Below, in pieces: positions 35,520-43,645 of a stretch of 64,000 nucleotides of DNA (within the stretch, counting starts at the first letter, position 1; each line of letters opens with the position of its first letter). Source of the DNA: Calothrix sp. NIES-2098 (lineage in GTDB: Bacteria; Cyanobacteriota; Cyanobacteriia; Cyanobacteriales; Nostocaceae); the NCBI GenBank assembly GCA_002368175.1, contig AP018172.1:8592061-8656060 (forward strand). Reading direction: 5' to 3'. Below the pieces are notes generated by a model. That model had not been told where the DNA came from. It ran no database searches and saw only the letters and a list, made by a program, of their open reading frames with translations. Position numbers and translations under genes: made by a program.

Positions 35520-35810
35520 ATGAGACCAGATAAATCTTGTTTGTCACAAATGAGTACTCGTTCACAATGAATGAGTACTGGTTAATAAACAACCCGATCT
35601 GATTGGTCACAAATGCGATCGCGTTCTCTATGGATGAGGTCTCGTTAATAAACAACCCGATCTGGTTAGTCACAAATGCGATCGCGTTCTCTATGGATGA
35701 GTACTCGTTAATAAACAACTCGATCTGGTTGGTCACAAATGCGATCGAGTTCTCTATGGATGAGGTCTCGTTGATAACCAAGACTGACTTTCAAAGTGCG
35801 ATCGCCCCGA
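35520..35810. repeat. 63-bp tandem repeat (minisatellite) with HIP1 sites
   Basis: Three full units lie at 35581-35643, 35644-35706 and 35707-35769, starting GTTAATAAACAAC and containing GCGATCGCGTTCTCTATGGA or a one-base variant. Partial, diverged units extend to both sides. The period is a multiple of three, so both strands stay open (89 residues minus, 94 residues plus), each reading a 21-residue repeat. No ribosome-binding site or family resemblance supports either frame. The 35477-35868 gap holds nothing else. Confidence 0.85.
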
Positions 35811-35868
35811 TATTGTCCCATAGCCGTAGGGTGCTTTATGTCTCCAACGTTGCGGTTACTGGATATCG

Positions 35869-35994
35869 TTGCGTGGACAACCGCTAATTGAGAACCAAAC
35901 AACTATTACTATAGATATTCCTCTTCAAAATATATTTACTCCCGAAGCACTCAAAACTATCATGTCTCGCATCACCGTTGGAGAATCCCTATGA
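35869..35994 (+). CDS. Possible small protein coupled to the next gene
   Basis: A 41-residue frame starting at a TTG (35869) ends in a TGA that overlaps the ATG of the next gene (ATGA, 35991-35994). Its C-terminal half (ITIDIPLQNIFTPEALKTIM) reads like a genuine amphipathic protein segment. The start is uncertain and the upstream part enters the minisatellite. It could also be the remnant of a longer gene. No family recognised. Confidence 0.35.
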   Translation: MRGQPLIENQTTITIDIPLQNIFTPEALKTIMSRITVGESL

Positions 35995-36524
35995 CAGCTA
36001 TCTTCCCAGATGCAGAAAAATTTAAATATATCGAACCCCAACAAGTACAAGCCTATTTACTAGCACATGGTTGGCAAATGCAGCAAAATCATGGTGATAA
36101 AGCTGCTATTTGGACTCTAGATGGTTTTGAAATTTTACTCCCCCTGAAAACAGAAGTTATTGACTTTTCCCGCTGCATGGCGGAAGTCGTAGAAACCCTG
36201 GCGTTAGCTGAAACTAAATCCCAACTGGAAATTTTCGGAGATTTAATTACAAATGCACCTAACACCACCATCCAAGCAGTCGTCACACATATCGCCACAC
36301 CCAACGCCGATAAACTGAGTGGTGAAATAACTCTTTTGGGTATTGTTGTGAATAAACTGCGTCCTATTCATACAGAATTAGCTGACCGTGACTACATTCT
36401 GGCACTTAAAGCTTATCAAGAACGCTTACCAATTTACTGCACAGGTGACTTAATTAAGGAAAACGGTATATTCATGCTAAAAAATCCTCATCAATTTTGC
36501 TTGGATGATAGTAGTAAATCGTAA
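35991..36524 (+). CDS. Hypothetical protein, 177 residues
   Basis: This is a soluble protein with an N-terminal segment PQQVQAYLLAHGWQMQQNHGD and a mid-region FEILLPLKTEVIDFSRCMAE followed by mixed alpha/beta sequence. There is no signal peptide, membrane segment or known catalytic motif. Its ATG overlaps the stop of the small upstream frame, and GGAG lies at 35980-35983. I do not recognise a named family. Placed among minisatellite, GUN4-like, xisHI and IS genes, it belongs to an accessory stretch. Confidence 0.7.
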   Translation: MTAIFPDAEKFKYIEPQQVQAYLLAHGWQMQQNHGDKAAIWTLDGFEILLPLKTEVIDFSRCMAEVVETLALAETKSQLEIFGDLITNAPNTTIQAVVTHIATPNADKLSGEITLLGIVVNKLRPIHTELADRDYILALKAYQERLPIYCTGDLIKENGIFMLKNPHQFCLDDSSKS

Positions 36525-36573
36525 GTTGGGCTTACCTTGTGCAACTTCATGCCATGTTTCTTAAATATGTAGA

Positions 36574-37191
36574 ATGGAAAAAATACCTTCTAGCAACATA
36601 AAGACAATTACCATCAAACCAGGTTATCGACCCCAAGCCCCTGACATCTACATCGATGCAGATATCTATCTGTTTACCCAACTTTACGTACCAAATCTAC
36701 CTATGCAATGGACACCCAATCAATCACTGCACTACACAAGACTACGTGATTTACTCGCAGCAGGGGAGTGGAAAGAAGCTGATGAGGAAACAGCGCGAGT
36801 CATACTAGCTATAGCTGGGAGAGAAAACGAAGGCTGGCTTGATCTTGAACATATTGAGAACTTTCCTTGCGAAGACCTCTGCACGATAGACGAGTTATGG
36901 GTAAAACACAGCAATGGGCACTTTGGCTTCTCTGTGCAAAAGCGCATTTATCAAAGTCTGGGTGGAACGGTTGGAACCAGAGAACATAACAGCAAAATAT
37001 GGCAAGCCTTCATAGACTCAGTTGGCTGGAGAAAGGAAGGAAAGTGGATGTACTACAACGACCTGACCTTTGACCTCACAGCACCAGTAGCCCACCTCCC
37101 TTACGGGTTGTATTTATTAACGTTTATTGGGGGGTTTTGGGTTAAGTGGTGGTGGGTTCTCTTCTCTCGCATTGAGACTTGTAAACTGTAA
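36574..37191 (+). CDS. GUN4-domain protein
   Basis: Residues about 50-180 match the GUN4 porphyrin-binding fold: YTRLRDLLAAGEWKEADEET, ENFPCEDLCTIDELWVKHSN, GHFGFSVQKRIYQSLGG and WRKEGKWMYYNDLTFDL. Canonical Gun4 binds Mg-protoporphyrin and stimulates Mg-chelatase in chlorophyll synthesis. Cyanobacteria also carry many extra GUN4-domain proteins of unknown role, and this short copy with an atypical N-terminus is likely one of those. The C-terminus is very aromatic and hydrophobic (GGFWVKWWWVLFSRIE). No chlorophyll genes are nearby. Confidence 0.85.
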   Translation: MEKIPSSNIKTITIKPGYRPQAPDIYIDADIYLFTQLYVPNLPMQWTPNQSLHYTRLRDLLAAGEWKEADEETARVILAIAGRENEGWLDLEHIENFPCEDLCTIDELWVKHSNGHFGFSVQKRIYQSLGGTVGTREHNSKIWQAFIDSVGWRKEGKWMYYNDLTFDLTAPVAHLPYGLYLLTFIGGFWVKWWWVLFSRIETCKL

Positions 37192-37314
37192 CATATAAAA
37201 CCTACAGAAAATTTTAAAGATTTAAGAACCCATCATTTTCCACGAAGCCTTGCGGATTGTAGCTTTCTGTTACCTGGCACTGGGCATTCTCCCTCTGGGA
37301 GTAGAATTTTGTAA

Positions 37315-37347
37315 TGTTATACCCTAGGCTAACGCACTGTTAATTGC
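37315..37347 (+). repeat. Left copy of 33-bp direct repeat flanking xisHI
   Basis: The copy matches 38239-38271 at 29 of 33 positions, with the core CTAACGCAC(T/C)GTTAATTGC. It lies 52 bp before xisH. It could be a dispersed palindromic-repeat fragment or a scar of module insertion. Confidence 0.7.
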
Positions 37348-37398
37348 TGATGGTGCTTTACTCAAAAGCGATCGCTAACCCTAAACTATTTCTCAATC

Positions 37399-37818
37399 AT
37401 GCCTGCCAGAGATATATATCACAATGTAGTTATTCAAGCATTAATAGCAGATGGCTGGACAATTACTGATGACCCTTTATATTTGGGTTACGGTGGTAGA
37501 GATTTATATATAGATTTAGGTGCAGAACGCAGCACAATTGCGGCAGAAAAAGATAATCAAAAGATAGCAGTTGAAATTAAAAGTTTTCTCAGCCCTTCTC
37601 CTGTAAGTGACCTGCAAGAAGCAGTTGGTCAGTATGATATTTATCGCACTATACTATTAGAATTAGAGCCAGAACGTATACTGTATTTAGCTGTTGCCAA
37701 ACGAGTTTATGAGGGGATTTTTTCAGAACGCTTAGGTCAGCTAATTGTCAATCGAATACAGATAAAACTTATTGTATTTGACGAAAAAAATGAGAGGGTT
37801 TGGCAATGGATAAATTAA
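37399..37818 (+). CDS. xisH: XisH family protein
   Basis: The 139-residue product starts MPARDIYHNVVIQAL and has GGRDLYIDLGAER, EKDNQKIAVEIKSF and QEAVGQYDIYRTIL, all characteristic of XisH. The D...E-x-K arrangement (DLYIDLG, VEIK) fits a PD-(D/E)XK nuclease-like fold. In Anabaena, XisH and XisI were described as factors needed for excision of the fdxN element. Most genomes carry many copies without such an element, and their true role is unclear. It overlaps xisI by 13 bp if xisI starts at 37806. Confidence 0.92.
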   Translation: MPARDIYHNVVIQALIADGWTITDDPLYLGYGGRDLYIDLGAERSTIAAEKDNQKIAVEIKSFLSPSPVSDLQEAVGQYDIYRTILLELEPERILYLAVAKRVYEGIFSERLGQLIVNRIQIKLIVFDEKNERVWQWIN

Positions 37819-38141
37819 CTAAATATCGGGAAATTGTCAGACAAATAATCAATGAATACGCCAAGCATAAACCTTATCACGGCAAAATCGATCCTTTACC
37901 AATTATTGACACAGAAAATGACCGTTATCAAGTTGTACAAGTAGGCTGGGATGGAGTGCGGCGCGTACATGGCTGTACTGTGCATCTTGATATTATTGGT
38001 GAAAAAGTTTGGATTCAATATGATGGTTGTTCTCAACCTTTAGCACAAGCACTTATAGATGCAGGTGTACCTAAAGAAGATATTGTATTAGCTTTTCATC
38101 CAGAAGAATTACGACAATATACGGGTTTTGCCGTGTATTGA
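37806..38141 (+). CDS. xisI: XisI family protein
   Basis: The 111-residue product has the full XisI pattern: MDKLTKYREIVRQIINEYA, DRYQVVQVGWDGVRRVHGC, VHLDIIGEKVWIQYDG and the C-terminal VPKEDIVLAFHPEELRQYTGFAV. The ATG at 37806 lies within the end of xisH, so the genes are coupled. XisI accompanies XisH nearly always. No XisF recombinase or fdxN element boundary is seen in the window, so the pair is probably an independent module. Confidence 0.92.
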   Translation: MDKLTKYREIVRQIINEYAKHKPYHGKIDPLPIIDTENDRYQVVQVGWDGVRRVHGCTVHLDIIGEKVWIQYDGCSQPLAQALIDAGVPKEDIVLAFHPEELRQYTGFAVY

Positions 38142-38238
38142 ATTTTTGATTAAGCAATCTAGCCACATGGGTAGTTGTGGGTGAATAATTACGAATTACA
38201 AATTATCAATTCAATCGCTCCACCTGAAATGTAAAGTG

Positions 38239-38271
38239 TGTTATGCCGTAGTCTAACGCACCGTTAATTGC
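38239..38271 (+). repeat. Right copy of 33-bp direct repeat flanking xisHI
   Basis: It is 29 of 33 identical to 37315-37347 and in the same orientation. It lies 97 bp after the xisI stop, in an otherwise empty 279-bp spacer. Confidence 0.7.
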
Positions 38272-38420
38272 CGCTTATAGTGAAAAATTTCAGGTACGCG
38301 GTGATAGCGATGTATCCATTTAACAACAGCATTGGGCGATCGCTCTAATTAATTGAATTTTCTATAGTATCATCTACCCCTTGTTGCTATTATTTTTTGA
38401 TACATCTATGAGAAACAGCA

Positions 38421-38675
38421 ATGGACGAAAATAACCGCCACTCTTATTGGCGTGCTAATACTGCTTTAATTCGGAATCTTTTAATTGTCTGGGCGCTTGT
38501 TTCCCTTGTTTTCAGTATTTTGCTAGTTGAACCATTGAACTCAATTCGCTTTTTCGGTGTTCCCTTTGGCTTTTGGATGGCACAGCAAGGATCGATCTTG
38601 ATATTTGTAGCATTAATTTTCATTTATGCCTTCCAGATGGATAAGTTAGACCGCAAATATAGCAATAGGAAGTGA
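38421..38675 (+). CDS. DUF4212 small subunit of a sodium/solute symporter
   Basis: This 84-residue protein has two transmembrane helices (about 18-37 and 55-72) and the family words YWRANTALIRNLL and RFFGVPFGFWMAQQGSI. DUF4212 proteins are encoded directly before a VC_2705-type sodium:solute symporter. Here that symporter begins again after an IS630 insertion. The TGA stop at 38673 overlaps a GTG at 38672 that was probably the original start of the large subunit. Confidence 0.93.
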   Translation: MDENNRHSYWRANTALIRNLLIVWALVSLVFSILLVEPLNSIRFFGVPFGFWMAQQGSILIFVALIFIYAFQMDKLDRKYSNRK

Positions 38676-38692
38676 GGAGCAAAGCCCTGATA

Positions 38693-39826
38693 CCAATTCA
38701 CGAAAAATTTGATTCAAATAAAGCATCAAGAATAAAGTCCCAACCTGTAATAGAAGCAATGGTTGATGTGTTTAATTTCTCCAAACGCTTCCAGATAAAT
38801 TGTCTTAATTCATCCAACGCTCCAAAACTTTCCCACGCCAAATATCTTTTAACTTCCTCCCACAATCGCTCAATTGGATTAACTTGCGGTGTATGTGGGG
38901 GTTGAAATAACAAAATTATATTTTCTGGTATCTGAAGATGTTGACTAAAATGAAAAGCACCATTGTCTAACTGAATAATATGTATATCTTGGGCATAATT
39001 AGCCGAGAATTTTTCTAGAAAAATCTGAAAACAAGCTGCATTTAAATGAGAGAATTCCCAAATAAAATTCTCACCAGTTAATGGTTCTACCAATCCATAT
39101 AAATAAAAATTTTCTCGCTTCCATTGCATGATGCCAATAGGCTTAGTACCTTTTGTAGTAATTAATCTTCCTGCTTCTGTTTTCAGTCCTACGCGGCTTT
39201 CATCCTCACACCAATACCTAATTTTTCTTTGTCTATCTATTGGTGATATGACATATTTCTGAATTACGTCTAGGTATTGTGGGAGTTTTTTTTAAACTCT
39301 TCTTCCGCTTCTGGTTGGTGTTTAATGCCTACTGCACGCGGCACCTTTAGCTTCGCTTTCATTTGATAACGCACTGTATCATGTACTACTTTGTATGAAG
39401 CTTCTACACCCTCTACCGCTTTTAACCATGTTCGGATTTCTTCATAACTTTTAAATCCCTGGGGGTCTTCCAGTTCCTTTGAAAGCTGCTCTCGAACATC
39501 TGTGTTAATAATTGGTGGTCGTCCTGAACCTTTTTTTCTTGATACGAGACTAGTGATTCCTGACTCTGCATAAACTTTTAACCACCTTTGTACCGTCGCG
39601 CTTCCTCTGCCCAATACCACTGCTAAATCTTGTATTGTCTTTACCTGCTTTATCTTCAGTAAATACAACGCTTGAATCCGTTCTTTACCTAATGCTGTTT
39701 TTTGTTTTCTTAGCAGCTCATGTAATTCCTCGGCTGACTCCTTTATTTTTACTTTGGTGACTCCTGCCATAAACTTCTGCTCATATTTCTTCCTTAATTA
39801 TCTTTATCATTTTTTTAGTGAAATGG
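38693..39826 (-). mobile_element. IS630-family insertion sequence, about 1.13 kb
   Basis: The ends CCAATTCACGAAAAA (from 38693) and, read inward from 39826, CCATTTCACTAAAAA are imperfect terminal inverted repeats. Each is flanked by TA (38691-38692 and 39827-39828), the target duplication of IS630/Tc1 elements. The transposase occupies nearly the whole length on the minus strand. Removing the element and one TA joins GTGAGGAGCAAAGCCCTGA to TATCAGTTGAAATTTGG in one open frame, which shows the insertion point inside the symporter gene. Confidence 0.88.
38698..39770 (-). CDS. IS630 transposase in two frames joined by -1 frameshift
   Basis: The first frame (39770 to 39270) encodes the helix-turn-helix part (LAVVLGRGSATVQRWLKVYA). 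It ends shortly after a run of eight A residues read as TTT AAA AAA AAC. A -1 slip there continues as KKLPQYLDVIQKY into the second frame, whose catalytic part includes WCEDESRVGL, IIQLDNGAFH and the final HTPQVNPIERLWEEVKRY. The DDE residues Asp, Asp and Glu are all present. The frameshifted product has about 357 residues, full length for the family. The arrangement is a standard programmed frameshift for IS630 elements, so the element may still be active. Confidence 0.85.
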
Positions 39827-41481
39827 TATCAGTTGAAATTTGGACTCTGATAATAGTTGGACTTTCTTTTTTAATATACATTTACATTGGTTGGCAATCG
39901 CGAGTCGAAAATACGAAAGACTTCTTTGTCGCAGGCCAGGGAATACCGTCTATTGCGAATGGTGCTGCTACTGCGGCTGATTGGATGTCTGCGGCCTCGT
40001 TCATTTCAATGGCGGGGCTGATTTCTTTCATGGGCTACGACGGTTCTATTTATTTGCTGGGCTGGACTGGCGGCTATGTACTGCTAGCATTACTTTTAGC
40101 TCCTTACCTACGGAAATTTGGTAAGTATACAGTGCCGGATTTTGTCGGCGATCGCTATTATTCTAATACTGCCCGGTTAGTAGCAGTAATTGCCGCGATT
40201 TTTGTCTCTTTCACCTACGTTGCTGGGCAAATGCGGGGTGTGGGCATTGTTTTCAGCCGCTTTTTGCAAGTAGACATCAATACAGGCGTGGTCATCGGTA
40301 TGGTAATCGTTGGCTTTTTTGCTGTATTGGGAGGGATGAAAGGCATTACTTGGACGCAAGTAGCCCAGTATTGCGTGTTAATTGTTGCTTATCTCATACC
40401 AGCGATCGCGATCGCGCAGTTGCTGACTGGTCACTTTATTCCTCAGCTAGCATTCACCTTTAGCGATGTTGCTGATAAGCTCAATCAAATCCAGAAAGAC
40501 CTTGGCTTTCAAGAGTATACTCAAGCATTTGTGAACAAGCCAATGGTGGATGTACTATTTACTACCATTGCTTTGATGGTCGGCACTGCTGGCTTACCGC
40601 ATATCATCGTCAGATTTTACACTGTACCTAGTGTACGTGCAGCCCGCTTTTCTGCTGGTTGGGCATTGTTATTTATCGCCATACTTTATACTACTGCACC
40701 AGCACTCTCAATGTTTGCCCGCTATAACTTGATTGATAACTTGCACAATCAGACAACTACGCAAGTACAGCAACTAGATTGGGCAAACAAGTGGGAAAAA
40801 ACTGGACTGCTGGCTTTTGAAGATAAAAATAAAGATGGACGTTTCCAGTTAACGCCAAATAAAGACACCAACGAAATTAAGATTGACCGAGATATTATTG
40901 TGCTTTCTACCCCAGAGGTGGCTAATCTACCAGCTTGGGTAATTGCTTTAGTAGCGGCTGGCGGGTTAGCGGCGGCTTTATCTACAGCATCGGGTCTGTT
41001 GTTAGTAATTTCCAGTTCTGTTGCCCATGATGTCTACTACCGCATAATAGATTCCAATGCTTCCGAACAAAAACGGGTGTTTGTCGGGCGGATTATGGTG
41101 GGTATATCGCTGGTTTTAGCTGGCTATTTTGGGGTAAATCCTCCAGGATTTGTCAGTGAAGTCGTCGCTTTCGCCTTTGGTTTAGCAGCAGCTAGCTTCT
41201 TCCCGGTAATTTTCTTGGGGATTTTTGATAAGCGTACCAATTCTCAAGGGGCGATCGCGGGAATGTTAATCGGTTTGATTTTTACGATTGTTTACATTAT
41301 CAGTGTCAAGTTTGGTGGCGGTCAACCTTGGTTTTTTGGCGTTTCTCCTGAAGGAATTGGCACTTTGGGTATGCTGATCAATTTTATCGTTACTCTAGTG
41401 GTTTCGCGCCTCACTCCACCACCACCAGAAGAAATTCAGCTACTAGTGGAAGACTTACGCACGCCTACGATTGAACAATAG
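39823..41481 (+). CDS. Sodium:solute symporter (VC_2705 type), start replaced by the IS end
   Basis: The 552-residue transporter has about 13 membrane helices with SSSF motifs AADWMSAASFISMAGL, GWTGGYVLLALLLAPYLRK and GTAGLPHIIVRFYTVP. It probably imports a monocarboxylate with Na+ together with the DUF4212 subunit. The ATG at 39823-39825 lies in the terminal repeat of the IS630 element. Before the insertion the gene most likely began at the GTG at 38672 (MRSKALISVEIW). The new start loses seven residues and gains MV. No good ribosome-binding site precedes the new ATG and the operon promoter is now about 1.1 kb away, so expression may be reduced. An insertion of about 60 residues after FARYNLID, containing a calcium-binding-like DKNKDGRFQL, is notable. 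Confidence 0.88.
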   Translation: MVSVEIWTLIIVGLSFLIYIYIGWQSRVENTKDFFVAGQGIPSIANGAATAADWMSAASFISMAGLISFMGYDGSIYLLGWTGGYVLLALLLAPYLRKFGKYTVPDFVGDRYYSNTARLVAVIAAIFVSFTYVAGQMRGVGIVFSRFLQVDINTGVVIGMVIVGFFAVLGGMKGITWTQVAQYCVLIVAYLIPAIAIAQLLTGHFIPQLAFTFSDVADKLNQIQKDLGFQEYTQAFVNKPMVDVLFTTIALMVGTAGLPHIIVRFYTVPSVRAARFSAGWALLFIAILYTTAPALSMFARYNLIDNLHNQTTTQVQQLDWANKWEKTGLLAFEDKNKDGRFQLTPNKDTNEIKIDRDIIVLSTPEVANLPAWVIALVAAGGLAAALSTASGLLLVISSSVAHDVYYRIIDSNASEQKRVFVGRIMVGISLVLAGYFGVNPPGFVSEVVAFAFGLAAASFFPVIFLGIFDKRTNSQGAIAGMLIGLIFTIVYIISVKFGGGQPWFFGVSPEGIGTLGMLINFIVTLVVSRLTPPPPEEIQLLVEDLRTPTIEQ

Positions 41482-41514
41482 CTAGCATTCACAAAATTAT
41501 AATTAAAGATTTGC

Positions 41515-41557
41515 TCTAGAGATGATTTACACAAATGTCTCTAGACTTTTATTTTTT
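41515..41557 (+). terminator. Rho-independent terminator after the symporter
   Basis: TCTAGAGA (41515-41522) pairs with TCTCTAGA (41538-41545), followed by CTTTTATTTTTT. It separates the first symporter from the DUF485/ActP-like pair. Confidence 0.75.
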
Positions 41558-41682
41558 AGGCCATATTGTTTGATTGAGCGTTAAAAACTTTAGCAATATA
41601 TTTACTAATTAATTTTAAGAAATAGCATAGCCAGCAATTTAAATGCGACAATCTGAGCTTATTTTCTCAATCTAAGGAAGAC

Positions 41683-41958
41683 ATGGACGATCGCAAAAAA
41701 GCTCTCCAGTCAATCGCAGCTGCACGCTGGCGAGTATCTCTGCTCCTTAGTGGGGCGATGATGGTGATTTATTTTGGCTTTATTCTGCTGATTGCCTTCA
41801 ATAAGCCTTTATTAGGCTCATTAATCTTACCAGGGTTGAGTCTAGGTATTTTGTTGGGGGCGCTGGTAATTGTTTCAGCATGGGTATTAATTTTTCTCTA
41901 TGTCCGCTGGGCAAATAACAAATATGACAACCGCATCAACAATTTAACACGCGAGTAA
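41683..41958 (+). CDS. DUF485 small membrane protein (YjcH-like)
   Basis: The 91-residue protein has two membrane helices (about 21-44 and 52-76) and the DUF485 layout with an N-terminal soluble segment (AAARWRVSLLLSGAMMVIYF) and a C-terminal FLYVRWANNKYD. DUF485 proteins are encoded upstream of ActP acetate/glycolate permeases, as here after 42 bp. It probably acts as an accessory subunit in the membrane. GGAAG lies 8 bp before the ATG. Confidence 0.92.
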   Translation: MDDRKKALQSIAAARWRVSLLLSGAMMVIYFGFILLIAFNKPLLGSLILPGLSLGILLGALVIVSAWVLIFLYVRWANNKYDNRINNLTRE

Positions 41959-42000
41959 ATAGCTATACCTGTATCAAAAATCCCAAATTGTAACCAAAAT

Positions 42001-43578
42001 ATGATCGTAAATAGTCTTTGGTATATTCCCCAACTGGCTGTAGCTGATGTTACTAGCCTGGGACATTTTAACCCGTTGGCGATCGCTTTCTTCTTCCTGT
42101 TTGTAGCATCTTCTCTAGGTATTACTTACTGGGCGGCAAAGTTAACTAAAAGCACATCCCACTTCTACACGGCTGGTGGTAATATCAGCGGTTTCCAAAA
42201 TGGGCTAGCTTTAGCAGGCGACTTCATGAGTGCAGCTAGCTTTTTAGGAATTGCTGGGTTAGTTGCACTCAATGGCTTTGACGGCTTAATTTATTCTATT
42301 GGCTTTTTGGTAGGCTGGCCGATCGTCATGTTTCTGATTGCCGAACCATTGCGCAATCTCGGCAAATATACCTTTGCAGATGTGGTAGCTTATCGCTTGC
42401 AGCAAAAACCTGTACGTATCGCTGCCGCCATTGGGACGTTAGCAGTCATCAGCTTTTATTTAATTGCCCAAATGGTAGGCGCTGGCGAACTGATCAAACT
42501 ACTATTTGGTTTTGATTATGAATTAGCGGTAGTCATCGTTGGCGGTGTGATGATGGCTTACGTGATTTTTGGTGGGATGATTGCTACTACCTGGGTACAA
42601 ATTATCAAAGCAGTTTTGCTGTTAGGCGGAACTATTTTGTTATCTATTTTAGTATTAGCAAAATTTGGTTTTAATCCCCTCAATCTCTTCGCTGCCGCCG
42701 CAGACAAGTATTCTGGAGTATTAGCGCCTGGTAAGCAAGTTTCCGATCCTTGGGATGCGATTTCCTTGGGGATGTCGTTGATGTTCGGTACTGCGGGATT
42801 ACCTCATATTTTGATGCGCTTCTACACAGTACCCGATGCCAAAGCCGCGAGAATTTCTGTAACTTACGCCACAGCTTTGATTGGCTTTTTCTATCTCCTC
42901 ACCTTTATCCTAGGGTTTGGGGCAATGGTACTAGTTGGTCAAGATGCCATCAAGCAAATCGGCACTGGTGGTAACATGGCTGCACCGATGTTAGCCGAAT
43001 TTCTCGGTGGAGATGCTTTCTTGGGCTTTATTGCGGCTGTCTCCTTCGCCACAATTTTAGCAGTAGTTGCAGGTTTAACACTTTCTGGTGCAGCCGCATT
43101 GTCTCACGATTTATGGGTGAATGTGGTGCGCGGAGGTCATGCCAACGAATCAGAACAGCTAAAAGTAGCTCGCGGTGCGACAATGCTTTTGGGCGCATTG
43201 GCGATTATCCTGGGTATCTTATTCAAAGGACAAAACGTAGCATACATGGTAGGTTTAGCATTTGCGATCGCAGCTAGTGCCAACTTCCCAGCTTTACTGC
43301 TATCAATGTTATGGCGACGTTTCACTACTTACGGTGCTGTAGCAAGTATGTTAGTCGGAACCTTCTCCGCTTTGATATTGATTTATTTCTCCCCCACCAT
43401 CCAAGTAGCAATCCTTAATCACCCTAATGCACTTTTCCCCTTAAAAAATCCTGGCTTAGTAACAATTCCCTTAGCATTTATTGTCGGAATCGTTGTTTCT
43501 CTACTGTCTAGCGAAACACAAGCAGAAGAAAAATTTGCAGAAGTAGAGAACCGCATCCACATCGGTTCCGAAAACTGA
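42001..43578 (+). CDS. actP: ActP-like cation:monocarboxylate symporter
   Basis: The 525-residue SSS-family transporter has 13 helices. It shows HFYTAGGNISGFQNGLALAGDFMSAASFLG, the ActP-type substrate/sodium region, then FGTAGLPHILMRFYTVPDAKAAR and GQNVAYMVGLAFAIAASANFPAL. Cotransport of acetate, glycolate or a similar acid with Na+ is expected. It forms a unit with the DUF485 gene. A second SSS system lies just upstream, so the locus encodes two related uptake pairs. The exact substrate cannot be read from the sequence. Confidence 0.88.
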   Translation: MIVNSLWYIPQLAVADVTSLGHFNPLAIAFFFLFVASSLGITYWAAKLTKSTSHFYTAGGNISGFQNGLALAGDFMSAASFLGIAGLVALNGFDGLIYSIGFLVGWPIVMFLIAEPLRNLGKYTFADVVAYRLQQKPVRIAAAIGTLAVISFYLIAQMVGAGELIKLLFGFDYELAVVIVGGVMMAYVIFGGMIATTWVQIIKAVLLLGGTILLSILVLAKFGFNPLNLFAAAADKYSGVLAPGKQVSDPWDAISLGMSLMFGTAGLPHILMRFYTVPDAKAARISVTYATALIGFFYLLTFILGFGAMVLVGQDAIKQIGTGGNMAAPMLAEFLGGDAFLGFIAAVSFATILAVVAGLTLSGAAALSHDLWVNVVRGGHANESEQLKVARGATMLLGALAIILGILFKGQNVAYMVGLAFAIAASANFPALLLSMLWRRFTTYGAVASMLVGTFSALILIYFSPTIQVAILNHPNALFPLKNPGLVTIPLAFIVGIVVSLLSSETQAEEKFAEVENRIHIGSEN

Positions 43579-43589
43579 GAATGAAAAGA

Positions 43590-43633
43590 ACGCATAGACG
43601 CATAATCTTGTTTTCTGGTTTGCGTCTATGCGT
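43590..43633. terminator. 13-bp perfect hairpin between convergent genes
   Basis: ACGCATAGACGCA (43590-43602) and TGCGTCTATGCGT (43621-43633) form a perfect stem with an 18-base, T-rich loop. It lies 11 bp after actP and 12 bp before the end of the minus-strand cupin gene. A bidirectional terminator is likely, though no T-run follows. Confidence 0.55.
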
Positions 43634-43645
43634 GACATATCACCA

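Noticed and set aside
35512..35781. 89-residue minus-strand repeat protein
   Set aside because: It is the reading of the 63-bp minisatellite; the plus strand is equally open and neither has translation signals.
37399..38141. An fdxN-type developmentally excised element
   Set aside because: xisH and xisI are present, but no xisF recombinase, fdxN gene or element boundary is seen.
38672..38905. 77-residue frame starting at the GTG overlapping the DUF4212 stop
   Set aside because: It is the original symporter start reading into the inserted IS element, not a gene.
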